Assembly (NCBI GenBank): GCA_003565155.1
Contig: PXDB01000117.1
Span: forward strand, 1-60,187
Length of the DNA stretch: 60,187 nt
Direction of reading: 5' to 3'
From: Nitriliruptoraceae bacterium
GTDB taxonomy: Bacteria; Actinomycetota; Nitriliruptoria; Nitriliruptorales; Nitriliruptoraceae
Both the position numbers and the translations under genes were made by a program. The notes beneath the pieces are model-generated. The model saw nothing but the letters and a program-made list of their open reading frames with translations, searched no databases and was not told the DNA's origin. This document shows positions 1 through 9,029 of the stretch, piece by piece. How positions within the stretch are numbered: position 1 is the stretch's first letter; every line of letters starts with the position of its first letter.

Positions 1-1
1 C

Positions 2-118
2 CACTTCTCCGCCATCAACGTTCAGGGGTACAAGACCCTCGAGGACGGCCAGGCCGTCACCTTCGAGGTCACCCAGGGGCAGAAGGGGCCGCAGGCCTCC
101 GACGTCTCGCCCGCCTGA
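2..118 (+). CDS. Cold-shock protein, C-terminal part (cut by window edge)
   Basis: The first 38 complete codons end in a TGA and read as the C-terminal half of a CspA-type cold-shock protein: HFSAI, then [15 protein letters not shown], then QGPQASDV-like residues. These match the last beta strands of the nucleic-acid-binding OB fold. Such proteins bind single-stranded RNA or DNA in the cytoplasm and melt RNA secondary structure. The start lies before the window, so neither full length nor the RNP1 motif can be checked. A strong hairpin follows 42 bases after the stop. Confidence 0.85.
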   Translation, partial: HFSAINVQGYKTLEDGQAVTFEVTQGQKGPQASDVSPA

Positions 119-160
119 GCCTGCCACGCTCACGCGGCGCCTGCGTCGCACAGAGCCTTC

Positions 161-186
161 GAGCCCGGACCGCGAGGTCCGGGCTC
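161..186 (+). terminator. Intrinsic-type terminator of the cold-shock gene
   Basis: A perfect 11-bp stem (GAGCCCGGACC with GGTCCGGGCTC) closes a 4-base loop GCGA and is followed by a T-containing tract (GTTCTCGTTC). It lies just downstream of the cold-shock gene and upstream of the thymidine kinase gene. Confidence 0.75.
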
Positions 187-304
187 GTTCTCGTTCGGCG
201 CCCGGCGATCCGGTCACGCCTCCACCGTTGCACCCGTACGGTGCGCTACAACCACACCCTTCCCCGCGGACGCTGCCCACCACCGATGACCAGGAGCTCC
301 TGGC

Positions 305-934
305 GTGGCCGAGCTGACCTTCTTCTACGGCACGATGAACTGCGGGAAGTCGACCCTCGCCCTGCAGATCCACCACAACGCCGTGAGCGCCGGGAAGCGC
401 TGCCTGCTGCTGACCAAGCACGACCGGCAGGCGGGTGCGATCAGCTCACGGATCGGGCTCGCGCAGCCCGCCGAGGTGGTCACCGACGACCTCGATCTCG
501 GCCGCCTCGTCCGCGAACGCGTCACGGCGACGGACCCGATCGACGTCGTGATCTGCGATGAGGTCCAGTTCTACACCCCGGCGCAGATCGAACAGCTGGC
601 CGCGGCGGTCGACGAGCTCGACGTCGAGGTGCAGGCCTTCGGTCTGCTCACCGACTTCACCACCACGCTGTTCCCCGGCTCGCAGCGGCTGCTCGAGCTC
701 GCAGACCGTCGCCAGGAACTCCAGGTCGAAGCCCGCTGCTGGTGCGGTGAGCGGGGCAACCTCAACGCCCGCACCGTCGACGGGCGCATCCAGCGCGAGG
801 GCGAGCAGGTGGTGGTGGGCGACGTCGACACCGCCGAGGTGGCCTACGAGGTCCTGTGCCGGGCCCACCACCGCGCCGGGATCACCCGTACGATGGCGGA
901 GAGGCCGGCGGAGGTCATCCACCTCGGCGCCTGA
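305..934 (+). CDS. tdk: Thymidine kinase (type II)
   Basis: A 209-residue cytosolic enzyme that phosphorylates thymidine to dTMP with ATP (pyrimidine salvage). The N-terminus carries a P-loop, FYGTMNCGKST (residues about 7-17), followed by a Walker B-like DEVQFY near residue 83, then the lasso/zinc region. Zinc ligands are partly recognisable as CWCG near residue 147 and a later single Cys in VLCRAHH, the arrangement common in actinobacterial type II kinases. The GTG start is supported by AGGAG eight bases upstream. The length fits the family. The MutS-like pair follows within 12 bases, so co-transcription is likely. Confidence 0.9.
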   Translation: MAELTFFYGTMNCGKSTLALQIHHNAVSAGKRCLLLTKHDRQAGAISSRIGLAQPAEVVTDDLDLGRLVRERVTATDPIDVVICDEVQFYTPAQIEQLAAAVDELDVEVQAFGLLTDFTTTLFPGSQRLLELADRRQELQVEARCWCGERGNLNARTVDGRIQREGEQVVVGDVDTAEVAYEVLCRAHHRAGITRTMAERPAEVIHLGA

Positions 935-946
935 GCGGGGGTGGTG

Positions 947-2506
947 GTGACGGACGCGGGGCGCATCGGTCGTCCGGGCGGGTTGCTGCACCCGCCGGAG
1001 GGTGCGGCCACGCTGCCGACCGCCGCCGACACCGAGCCGCTCACCGACCAGGCGCTCGCCGACCTCGGTCTCGACCGGCTGTTCGCCCCGGCGATCGAGG
1101 ATGCGCCGTGGCTCGACGACCTCTACCGCCGCCCCTGCGCCGACCCCGTCACGATCCGCTATCGCCAGGAGATCGCTGCGGGGCTCGCCGACCCCGAGGT
1201 GGCCGGCCCCTTCGAGCGGCTCGTCGCGGATGTCCGACGGCTGCAGTTGCGCCTCCAAGCCACCTCCCGGGTGCCGCATGCCGTCGCTCGGCACAGCTGG
1301 TTCCTCGCGGCGGCCGAGCGCTACCTCGAGGTGGTGGCGACCTTCCACACGGCGATCCGCCACGTGGAGCTGCGCGCCGCGGGGTTGGTGACTGCGCGCG
1401 ATCGCATCGCCACCCTGGTCGTCGGCGCGCACCACCGCGCGCTGACCGAGGAGACCGCCGCGGTCCGATCGGCGCTCGATCGGATCGACTTCACCGTGCG
1501 GATGCAGGGTGGTCGCGTCACCGTCGACCGGTTGCGGGACGAACCCGACCTGGCCGCCCAGGTGACCGCCACCTTCGGGCGGTTCCGTACCCGGACCCCC
1601 ACGCCGGTGGAGCCCACCGCCACGGAGGCCGGCGGCGACCAGATCACGGCCCGCATCCTGGAGCTGGTGGCCGCCCAGCACCCGACCGCCTTCGCCCGGC
1701 TCGCCACGCTGCACGATCACGGCCAACCGCTCATCGATCCCGTCGTCGCCGACCTCGTTGCGGAGCTCCCCTTCTACCTCGGCGTCATGTCGGTCTTCCG
1801 GCGGCTGGACGCAGCCGGCCTGCCCGTGGCCTACCCGGAGCTGGTGGCCCACGACGCCGCGTGCGGCGCGCAGGACAGCTACGACCTCGCGGTGGGTCTG
1901 CGCCGGCTGTCGGACGGGGAGGAGGTGGTCGCCAACGGCTGGCGCCTCGACCCGCCCGAGCGCATCCTGGTGGTCACCGGCGCGAACCAGGGGGGCAAGA
2001 CCACCTTCGCGCGGGCTTTCGCCCAGCTGCACCACCTCGCCGCGATCGGCCTGCCGGTCCCCGCCCGGGCCGCCACCGTCGGGCTGCACGACCGGCTGCG
2101 GACCCACTTCGAGCGCCAGGAGCGGATGACCAGCCTGCGCGGCAAGCTCCAGGACGAGCTGCTACGTCTGCACGAGCTCCTCGCCGCGGCGACCGATGCG
2201 AGCGTGGTCGTGCTGAACGAGACCTTCAGCTCCACCACCCTCGAGGACGCCCGCACCCTGGGCAGGACCTTCCTCGACCGGCTCACCGCCTTGGGTGCGC
2301 GGGTGGTCTACGTCACCTTCGTGGAGGAGTTGGCCACCACCGGTGGCAGCGTGGTCAGCATGGTGGCCGGTGTCGCGGAGGACGACCCCCCCCGGCGCAC
2401 CTTCCGTATCGAGCGACGTCCGCCCGACGGGCTCGCCCACGCCATGGCGCTCGCCGAACGGTACGGGTTGAGCGAGGACGCCCTACGTCGACGGTTCGCG
2501 CCGTGA
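947..2506 (+). CDS. MutS-family ATPase, first of a tandem pair
   Basis: About 519 residues. The C-terminal half is a MutS domain V ATPase: P-loop TGANQGGKTT near residue 345, then a Walker B-like VVVLNETFSSTT and a later VVYVTF strand. It lacks the N-terminal mismatch-recognition domain of MutS, leaving a helical core/clamp region plus the ATPase. Walker B has NE instead of the usual DE. Three GTG codons in a row (941, 944, 947) could start it; 947 has the best spacing from the GGGGG tract, but 941 is possible. The stop overlaps the next MutS-like start (GTGA), implying coupled synthesis. Function in mismatch repair is not established for this subfamily. Confidence 0.8.
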   Translation: MTDAGRIGRPGGLLHPPEGAATLPTAADTEPLTDQALADLGLDRLFAPAIEDAPWLDDLYRRPCADPVTIRYRQEIAAGLADPEVAGPFERLVADVRRLQLRLQATSRVPHAVARHSWFLAAAERYLEVVATFHTAIRHVELRAAGLVTARDRIATLVVGAHHRALTEETAAVRSALDRIDFTVRMQGGRVTVDRLRDEPDLAAQVTATFGRFRTRTPTPVEPTATEAGGDQITARILELVAAQHPTAFARLATLHDHGQPLIDPVVADLVAELPFYLGVMSVFRRLDAAGLPVAYPELVAHDAACGAQDSYDLAVGLRRLSDGEEVVANGWRLDPPERILVVTGANQGGKTTFARAFAQLHHLAAIGLPVPARAATVGLHDRLRTHFERQERMTSLRGKLQDELLRLHELLAAATDASVVVLNETFSSTTLEDARTLGRTFLDRLTALGARVVYVTFVEELATTGGSVVSMVAGVAEDDPPRRTFRIERRPPDGLAHAMALAERYGLSEDALRRRFAP

Positions 2507-4050
2507 AGGTCGGCCTGCTGCACGCGGACGACGACCTGGTGCTCGACGGTGCGGCGGAGCTGTCCGAGCACCAGCAGGACCTGGTCGCCGACCTCGGTCT
2601 CGACCTGCTGCTGGAGGCGATGGCCGCGGGTGATGACCACGTCCACGGGGTGTGCACGCACGTGCTGCTGCACGGACTCGAGGACGCCGAGGTGGTGACC
2701 CGCCGACAGGGGGTCGTCGCCGACGCGCTCGCCCATCCCGAGGCGGTCGCGGCGATGTACGCCGCCATCGGCTCCGGCCTCGAGACCGCACGGCGATCCG
2801 CCGCAGGGCTGTACCGCGAGTCCCCGGAGCCGGTGGTGCGCCGGAGCGTGGAGCGGCTGCGGGTCCTCCTCGACGTGCTGCGCCGGCTGCGTGGACAGGC
2901 ACGCCGGGTACAGCGTTCGGTGCGCTCTCGTCCGTGGCAGGCCTTCGTCGAGCAGTTGGTGACGGTGGTGGACGAGGCCGCCGACAACGAGATGGAGAGC
3001 CTGCTCGAGGAGCTGACCTTCCCGCGCGGCATGCTGCTCAGCGCGCGGGTCGGACGCGGTGCAACGGGGGTGAACCACGTGCTGCGGCGTCCCCGGGCGC
3101 AGGGGTGGTTGTCCCGCTCCGTCGACCGCAGCGGCGACAGCTTCGAGCTCCCCGAGCGTGATGACGAGGCGGTCGCCGCCCTCGGCGCCTGGCGGGAGCG
3201 GGCGCTGGGACCGGTGGCCACGGAGCTCTCCGGTGCTGCGGACGATCTGGAGGCGTTCCTGCGTCGCCTGCGGGACGAGCTGGCCTTCCTGCTCGGCGCG
3301 ATCCATCTCGCCGACCGGTTGTCGGGTGCCGGGCTCGACACCTGCTTCCCCGAGGTCGTGGGTGGGCATGATCCGCGCACGTCACCGCCGAGGTGGTCGG
3401 GACGTGGGCTGTACGACCCCGCCCTGGCCCTGCGCATCGGCGCCGCGGTGGTACCTGGTGACCTCGACGCGGACGGGGCCGCGCTGGTGGTGGTCACCGG
3501 CGCCAACCAGGGCGGAAAGTCGACGCTGCTGCGCGCGATCGGTGCGACGCAGGTGCTCGCGCAGGCCGGGCTGTTCGTCCCCGCACGAGCGCTACGGCTG
3601 GAGCTGCGACCCCGGGTGTACGCCCACTTCGGTCGCGAGGAGGACCGTGGGCTGACTCGTGGGCGGCTGGAGGAGGAGCTTGCGCGGATGCAGCGCATCG
3701 CGGAGCGGATCCGTGCGGGGGACCTGCTGCTGGCCAACGAGTCCTTCGCCTCCACCAACGAGGCCGAGGGATCGGCCCTGGCCCACGGGCTGTTCACCGC
3801 CCTGGCCGACGCGGGCGTGCGGGTGGTGGTGGTGACCCACCTCTACGAGTTCGCGCGTCGGCTCCGGGAGGCGGGCCGGGACGACACGCTGTTCCTCAGG
3901 GCCCGTCGCGAGGAGGACGGCAGCCGGCCCTTCCGTCTCGAACCGGGCGCGCCGGAGCCGACCAGCTACGGGCGGGACCTCTACCTCGACATCTTCGGCG
4001 GCGACCCCGACGTCGAGCGCCGTCGGCCGGGGCCACGTCCACGAGGGTGA
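2503..4050 (+). CDS. MutS-family ATPase, second of a tandem pair
   Basis: About 515 residues, with the same architecture as its upstream neighbour: helical core and lever, then MutS domain V with P-loop TGANQGGKST near residue 330 and Walker B-like LLLANESFASTNEAEG. It also lacks the mismatch-binding N-terminal domain. The GTG start overlaps the upstream TGA by four bases, so the pair is probably translated in fixed ratio and could form a heterodimer, the state MutS ATPases need for composite active sites. An open frame continues upstream, but that part lies inside the first gene in another frame and has no MutS similarity. Confidence 0.8.
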   Translation: MKVGLLHADDDLVLDGAAELSEHQQDLVADLGLDLLLEAMAAGDDHVHGVCTHVLLHGLEDAEVVTRRQGVVADALAHPEAVAAMYAAIGSGLETARRSAAGLYRESPEPVVRRSVERLRVLLDVLRRLRGQARRVQRSVRSRPWQAFVEQLVTVVDEAADNEMESLLEELTFPRGMLLSARVGRGATGVNHVLRRPRAQGWLSRSVDRSGDSFELPERDDEAVAALGAWRERALGPVATELSGAADDLEAFLRRLRDELAFLLGAIHLADRLSGAGLDTCFPEVVGGHDPRTSPPRWSGRGLYDPALALRIGAAVVPGDLDADGAALVVVTGANQGGKSTLLRAIGATQVLAQAGLFVPARALRLELRPRVYAHFGREEDRGLTRGRLEEELARMQRIAERIRAGDLLLANESFASTNEAEGSALAHGLFTALADAGVRVVVVTHLYEFARRLREAGRDDTLFLRARREEDGSRPFRLEPGAPEPTSYGRDLYLDIFGGDPDVERRRPGPRPRG

Positions 4051-4053
4051 CCG

Positions 4054-4521
4054 GTGGCGTACGGTGGGTGGATGGACACCGTCTCCGCTCCCGCCCCGTC
4101 GTCGCCCGTGCGTACCCTCGCGCGGGTCGGCCTGGCCGCGTTCCTGCTGTTCGCCGGCGTCGGGCACTTCGTGGCGCCCGAGGAGTTCCTCGCGCAGGTA
4201 CCGCCGTGGATGCCGGCGCCGCTGCTGGTGGTCTACGTGTCCGGCGTGGTCGAACTCCTCCTCGGCGCGGCACTGCTCGGACCGGTGCGGTTCCGTCCCG
4301 CGGTGGGGTGGATCGTCGCCGCCTTCTTCGTCGTGATCTTCCCCGGCAACATCTCCCAGGCGGTCACCGGCGAGGCCGCCTTCGGGCTCGACAGCGCGGC
4401 GGCCCGCTGGGGACGTCTGGCGTTCCAGCCGGTGCTGGTCGCCTGGGCGCTGTGGTCCACCGGTGCCTGGTCGACGTGGCGACGTCGTCGCCGGCCGGTC
4501 GCGGCCGCGCGGGGCGGTTGA
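4054..4521 (+). CDS. DoxX-type integral membrane protein
   Basis: About 155 residues with four hydrophobic segments in the DoxX pattern: a first helix RVGLAAFLLFAGVGHF with the typical G-x-x-H-F/P turn, then VVYVSGVVELLLGAALL, then VGWIVAAFFVVIFPGNI and a last helix near LVAWALW. DoxX-like proteins sit in the cytoplasmic membrane and have varied or unknown roles. The GTG start at 4054 has GAGGG upstream; ATG 4072 is an alternative six codons in. It follows the MutS-like pair after only three bases and is followed at once by another membrane protein. Confidence 0.75.
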   Translation: MAYGGWMDTVSAPAPSSPVRTLARVGLAAFLLFAGVGHFVAPEEFLAQVPPWMPAPLLVVYVSGVVELLLGAALLGPVRFRPAVGWIVAAFFVVIFPGNISQAVTGEAAFGLDSAAARWGRLAFQPVLVAWALWSTGAWSTWRRRRRPVAAARGG

Positions 4522-4522
4522 G

Positions 4523-5014
4523 GTGCTGCTCGCCTGGCTGGTGGTGTTCCTCGCCGCGGCGACGCCGTGGCTCGAGGTGCTGCTGGTGGTGCCCGTCGCG
4601 ATCGTCGCCGGGTTGCCCGCACCGGTGGTCGTCGCCGTCGCGGCGGCCGGCAACGTCGCATCGTTGGTACCGCTGGTGCTCGGTCTGGAACGCCTCCGCA
4701 CGTGGTGGCGGGGGCGGCGCCGCCACCGAGGTCGGGGTGATGGCTCCGCGCGGGGTGCTCGGGCACGTCAGGTCCTCGAGCGGTACGGGCTACCGGGACT
4801 GGCCTTCCTCGGCCCGCTGTTGACCGGCGTGCACATCGCGGCGTTCGCGGCGATCGCGGCCGGCGCCCCGCGCCGGGCCACCGCCGTGTGGCTGTCCGCA
4901 GGTGTGGTCGTCTGGGCGGCCGTCGCCGGGGTGCTGACCGTGGTGGGCGTGGACCTGTTCTTCGAACCCGAGCAGCTCCCCGATCTCGGTCTGGAGGAGA
5001 TGGCCGGTCGATGA
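4523..5014 (+). CDS. Small multi-drug export-type membrane protein
   Basis: About 163 residues. It opens with LLAWLVVFLAAATPWLEVLLVVPVAI, the motif of the Sm_multidrug_ex family (PF06695), whose members typically start with a helix ending in PWxE followed by LLVVP. A charged loop of Arg residues follows, then a second module GLPGLAFLGPLLTGVHIAA and further helices. The chosen GTG at 4523 gives the N-terminus expected for the family; the frame stays open upstream to 4463 inside the DoxX gene. The substrate is unknown despite the family name. A short hairpin (5022-5044) lies between this gene and its convergent neighbour. Confidence 0.7.
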   Translation: MLLAWLVVFLAAATPWLEVLLVVPVAIVAGLPAPVVVAVAAAGNVASLVPLVLGLERLRTWWRGRRRHRGRGDGSARGARARQVLERYGLPGLAFLGPLLTGVHIAAFAAIAAGAPRRATAVWLSAGVVVWAAVAGVLTVVGVDLFFEPEQLPDLGLEEMAGR

Positions 5015-5086
5015 GGGCGGCCTGCGGCGCCACCGTGGCCGCAGCGGTGCACGGTACGGGCCGCCATCGGCAGGCACCGGACCGGG

Positions 5087-5875
5087 TCAGGCAACGAGCC
5101 CCAAGGCCATCTCCTGGCCCGAACGCAGCGCCTCCACGTGCACCTGCGTGAGCTGCTGACAGCCCAGCCCGAGCTCCTCGCCGGCGCGGACCATCGTTTC
5201 CCAGTCGGCGCGTTCCGCGGCGAGAGCGATGGAGAGCTGCGAGCGGTAGACCCCCTGTCGGCCGGCGAGCGCCGCGGCGACAGCGGGTCCCACCGGGAGC
5301 TGCGCCGCCAATGCTTCCGTCAGGATCCCCTCGTCACCGAGCACGGAGAACATCCCCAACCCGAAGGCCTCCAGGGATGCGCCACCTGGCCGTAGGCGTT
5401 CCAGCCCTTCGCAGTAGCTGGCTCGGATGCCGGCCATGGTCAACAGCTCGGTGGGTGCCCCCTGGGACGCGGAGCTGAGTGCCACCAGCGTCAGCCAACG
5501 GCGCAGCGACCGGTGGCCGAGCAGGACCAGACCGTGGCGGATCGACTCCACCTGTCGCCACCCCGCATGCAGCCGCACGAGACGCAGGAAACGGTCGGCC
5601 ATCCGGACGTCGTTGCGGATCAGCGTCTCCACCCGGCTGAGGTCGAGTTCCTCGCCGCGCACGGCGCGCAGCAGTTCCATCTCCGTGCTGCCGCCCACCG
5701 TCGGCCGGAAGCCCGCCGCGCGGTGCCGCTGGAGGACGGGCCGGAACCGGTCGGGATCGGTGACGTCCTCGAGCACCTCCAGCATCAGGCCGGCGGCGGG
5801 CAGGTCGAGGAGGGTTCCGTCCTCGAGCAGGCCGCTCGGCACGTTGATGTAGACCTCGCCGAACCCGTTGGTCAT
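5087..5875 (-). CDS. HDOD-domain protein with a remnant EAL domain
   Basis: About 262 residues. The first 55 residues (VYINVPSGLL, then LMLEVLEDV and AGFRPTV) match a short internal piece of the EAL domain of YuxH-type EAL-HDOD proteins. The sequence then jumps straight into the HDOD part: a helix with LIRNDVRMADRFLRLV, the VESIRHGLVLLGHRSLRRWLTL core, and a helical C-terminus. The catalytic EAL motif and metal ligands for c-di-GMP hydrolysis are absent, so it cannot be a phosphodiesterase. HDOD proteins are usually signalling scaffolds. The ATG at 5875 has GGAGGGGG seven bases upstream; upstream sequence does not restore the missing EAL part. Full-length relatives are about 400 residues. Confidence 0.75.
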   Translation of the reverse strand: MTNGFGEVYINVPSGLLEDGTLLDLPAAGLMLEVLEDVTDPDRFRPVLQRHRAAGFRPTVGGSTEMELLRAVRGEELDLSRVETLIRNDVRMADRFLRLVRLHAGWRQVESIRHGLVLLGHRSLRRWLTLVALSSASQGAPTELLTMAGIRASYCEGLERLRPGGASLEAFGLGMFSVLGDEGILTEALAAQLPVGPAVAAALAGRQGVYRSQLSIALAAERADWETMVRAGEELGLGCQQLTQVHVEALRSGQEMALGLVA

Positions 5876-6014
5876 CCCCGACCCCCTCCGACACCACGAC
5901 ACCACGACGGCGCCACCGGCGGCTGTGCCCGCAGCGACCGGTGCGCCCGCACCACTCCTTGCGCCCGAACCACACCGTTCGCGCGTCATCCTGTCGGCAG
6001 GTCGGCCGCGGACT

Positions 6015-7310
6015 TCAGGCCAGGCGCATCCGCTGTGCCGCCTCGGTGAGCTCGTCGCGGAAGTCGGGGTGCGCGATCCCGATCAGCGCCTTCGCGCGCT
6101 GTCGTGCGGTCCGACCGCGCAGGTCCGCCACGCCGTGCTCGGTCACCACGGTGCTCACGTCGTTCTTGCCCGTGGTGGTGTGGGTCCCGGGGGTGAGCGT
6201 CGGCGCGATCCGCGAGATGGTGCCGCCCTTGGCGGTGGAGGGGATCACGATGAAGGACCGCCCGTCGCGTGACCGGTTGGCGGCGCGGACGAAGTCCACC
6301 TGCCCGCCGGTACCGGAGTAGGGCTTGTGCCCGAGGCTCTCGGAGCCGCACTGTCCGATCAGGTCGATCTGCAGCGCACCGTTGATGGAGTGCAGCCGGT
6401 CGTTGCCGCCGGCCAGGAACGGGTCGTTGGTGATGTCGACCGGGTGCATCTCGATGACCGGGTTGCGGTCCATGAACCGGTACAGCCGCTCGGACCCCAG
6501 CGCGAAGGTGGCGTACATCTTCCCCCGGTGGAGTTCCTTGCGGCGGTTGTTGACGACGCCTGCTTCGAGCAGGGAGTGGATCCCGTCGCCGAACATCTCC
6601 GTGTGGACGCCCAGATCCTTCTTGTCGCTGAGCTGCTGCACCACGGCGTCCGGGATCGCGCCGATGCCGATCTGCAGCGTGGCACCGTCGGGGATCCGCT
6701 CGGACACGTACCCGCCGATCGCCTCCTCCACCGGGCCGATCGTGGCCGGCGGCAGCTCGAACAGCGGGGTGTCATCCTCCACCACCGCGGTGACCTGCGA
6801 GATGTGGATGTGGCAGTCCCCGAAGCAGAAGGGCACGTTCGGGTTGACCTCGACCACGATGGCCCGCGCCTGGGTGAGGGCTGCCATCGTGTAATCAGGT
6901 GAGAGGCTGAGGGAGAAGTACCCGTACTCGTCCATCTCGGAAGCCTGGGTGAAGACCACATCGGCGCGCAGCTGGCCCCGGCGGAACATCTCCGGCAGCT
7001 CGGAGAAGTGGGCGGGGGTGTAGTCGATCCACCCGTCGTGCACCCCGCCGCGGTTGGCCGGTCCGAGGAAGGGGGAGCTGTGGCGCACGTGCTGCACGGT
7101 GTCCGGGTCGAGGTAGCCGGGTTGGCGCAGCGGCAGCATCTGCAGCACCGTGACGTCGTGGAGCTCCCGACGGCGGTCCGACAGCGCGTCGAGCAGCGCG
7201 GGCGGCTCACCGGCAGCGATCGGTACGACGATGGTGTCACCGTCCTCCACCAGGTCGATGGCGTCGTGGGGGCTGCGCAGGCGGTCGCTGTAGCTGGCGG
7301 TGGCGGACAT
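6015..7310 (-). CDS. Acetyl-CoA hydrolase / 4-hydroxybutyrate-type CoA-transferase
   Basis: About 431 residues of the family that includes 4-hydroxybutyrate CoA-transferase and succinyl-CoA:acetate CoA-transferase. Visible signatures are the N-terminal SGDTIVVP-like start (EDGDTIVVPIAAGEPPALL), GWIDYTPAHFSELP, the ADVVFTQASEMDEYGYFSLS stretch, LQIGIGAIPDAV with the following HTEMF (the E is the likely thioester-forming Glu), and SGTGGQVDFVRAA near the C-terminus. It moves CoA between carboxylic acids in the cytosol; which acids cannot be told. ATG 7310 has GGGAG just upstream and is preferred over an upstream in-frame ATG at 7349. Confidence 0.85.
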   Translation of the reverse strand: MSATASYSDRLRSPHDAIDLVEDGDTIVVPIAAGEPPALLDALSDRRRELHDVTVLQMLPLRQPGYLDPDTVQHVRHSSPFLGPANRGGVHDGWIDYTPAHFSELPEMFRRGQLRADVVFTQASEMDEYGYFSLSLSPDYTMAALTQARAIVVEVNPNVPFCFGDCHIHISQVTAVVEDDTPLFELPPATIGPVEEAIGGYVSERIPDGATLQIGIGAIPDAVVQQLSDKKDLGVHTEMFGDGIHSLLEAGVVNNRRKELHRGKMYATFALGSERLYRFMDRNPVIEMHPVDITNDPFLAGGNDRLHSINGALQIDLIGQCGSESLGHKPYSGTGGQVDFVRAANRSRDGRSFIVIPSTAKGGTISRIAPTLTPGTHTTTGKNDVSTVVTEHGVADLRGRTARQRAKALIGIAHPDFRDELTEAAQRMRLA

Positions 7311-7513
7311 GGTTCTCCCGAGGTCGTGGGTGACGCACGTGGCGGACACGCGCGGACATCGCGTGCCCCGGGGCGACCAGGGTGAGGGTGCGCCCAGGCC
7401 GCGACGCGTTCCACGCTATGCAGCGCACGGCAGCCGTCGAGTGCAGGTCGGCCACGTCACGGAGCGGCCGAAGGGCCCTGGCGGAGGTGCCGGTCGGCCG
7501 GGTGCGCCACGTC

Positions 7514-8935
7514 TCAGGCCCGGGTCACCACCCGCATCGGCACCGCACCCTTCGGCCGGTAGGTGGCCCGTGGCTGCGCCACCGGGAGAGGCCGTGCCGC
7601 GTCGGCCGGCTCCATCCGGAACCGGTGCGCGATCGCCAGCAGGATGATGCGCGACTCCAGCAGGGCGAAGTGCTCACCGAGGCAGCGGCGGTTGCCCCCG
7701 CCGAAGGGCGTGTAGGCACCCCGGGGCAGCTCCCGCTCCGGGGTGCGCAGCCACCGGTCCGGGTCGAAGCGCTCGGGATCAGGGAACCACCGGGGGTCGC
7801 GGTGGGTGACGTACTGGCTGACCAGCACGTGGGCGCCCGCGGGCACCGTCACCCCGGCCACCTCGACGTCCTCGAGCGCGCGCCGAGGTGCCACCCACAC
7901 CGGCGGGGCGAGCCGCATCGTCTCCGAGAGCACGCGACCTGCCACCTCGGTGCCCATGACCTCCTCGACGACCGGCGCGCGGCCCTCGGCCAGCCAGGAC
8001 TGTGCGTCGGCCTCCGCTTCCAGCGCCTCCCGTGTCGCGGGGTCGGCGGCGAGGAAGCTCAGCGCCCAGGTGAGCACGTTGGCGGTGGTCTCGTGGCCGC
8101 TGAGGATGAGGGTGAGCACCTCGTCGCGGACCTCGTCGTCGGTCAGCCGGCTGCCGTCCTCGTCACGCAGCGCCAGCAGCAGGCCGAGGAGGTCGTCGGC
8201 GTGGGGGTCGGGGGTGGCCCGCCGTCCCGCGATCAGCTCCTCCGCCACCTCGGCGAGGTCGTCGGCGGCGCGCGGGAAGGCGTGGAACCACGGCAGCGGC
8301 AGCCGGTCGAGGCGGTCGAGGCCCGGCAGCATCGTGCGCTCGATCCGGTCGATGGCCACCTCCATGGAGGTGGCGATCCGCTCGCTGTGGGCGGAGGCGT
8401 CGGTGCCGAACAGCGTGCGGGCCACGATGTCGAGGGTCAGCGCCATCATGCGGGGGCCGGTCGCCACGGTGCTACCCGGCTGCCACTGCTCGAGCTCGAG
8501 GTCGGTCGCCTCGGCCATCGTCGCGGCGTAGCCGTCGAGGCGGTCACGGTGGAAGGGCGCCTGCAGCATCCGGCGGTGGCGGAGGTGGATCGGCTCCTCG
8601 TTGGTGAGCAGGCCCTCACCGAGCACCTTGCGCATCCGCTCGAAGCCCACACCCTTGACGAAGGAGCGGGTGTGGCGCACCAGCACCCCGTCCACCATCT
8701 CCGGGGCGAACAGGCCGAGGAACAGCTGCCGGCGCAGCTCGAAGGCGACCGCGTCGCCGTGCCGGCGGTGGAGTTCGAGGAGGAACCCGGGGGTGTCGGC
8801 GAGGAACCGGGCGGTCGTCACCCCTGGCACAGCGCGGCCGGGTCCGGGCGGTAGGGAGCTGTCGCCGCGACGTCGCCGCAGCGGCGGCGGCACGGGCGCG
8901 TACGCCGCGGGCCGCGGGGCGGTGAACGCACGCAT
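7514..8935 (-). CDS. Cytochrome P450 (class E-like)
   Basis: About 473 residues. All P450 hallmarks are visible: I-helix oxygen-binding SGHETTA, K-helix ExxR as SETMR, the PERF-like motif DPERFDPDRW, and the heme loop FGGGNRRCLGEHFA with the Cys ligand near residue 417. There is no N-terminal membrane anchor, so it is soluble and needs separate redox partners; no ferredoxin or reductase gene is adjacent. The HETT-type I helix and SETMR place it with bacterial P450s that resemble eukaryotic class E enzymes. ATG 8935 has GGGAGGT seven bases upstream. The substrate is unknown. Confidence 0.9.
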   Translation of the reverse strand: MRAFTAPRPAAYAPVPPPLRRRRGDSSLPPGPGRAVPGVTTARFLADTPGFLLELHRRHGDAVAFELRRQLFLGLFAPEMVDGVLVRHTRSFVKGVGFERMRKVLGEGLLTNEEPIHLRHRRMLQAPFHRDRLDGYAATMAEATDLELEQWQPGSTVATGPRMMALTLDIVARTLFGTDASAHSERIATSMEVAIDRIERTMLPGLDRLDRLPLPWFHAFPRAADDLAEVAEELIAGRRATPDPHADDLLGLLLALRDEDGSRLTDDEVRDEVLTLILSGHETTANVLTWALSFLAADPATREALEAEADAQSWLAEGRAPVVEEVMGTEVAGRVLSETMRLAPPVWVAPRRALEDVEVAGVTVPAGAHVLVSQYVTHRDPRWFPDPERFDPDRWLRTPERELPRGAYTPFGGGNRRCLGEHFALLESRIILLAIAHRFRMEPADAARPLPVAQPRATYRPKGAVPMRVVTRA

Positions 8936-9029
8936 GGCACGACCTCCCGTCACCCGGGACCGGGCGTCCTGTCAGCCCCGGCCCGTGCGGACAGCGATGA
9001 GAAGCCTACTCCGGGCTCGCCGTCAGCCG

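Noticed and set aside
446..2107. 553-codon - strand frame over thymidine kinase and the first MutS-like gene
   Set aside because: Both + strand genes have catalytic motifs and starts; the reverse frame has none.
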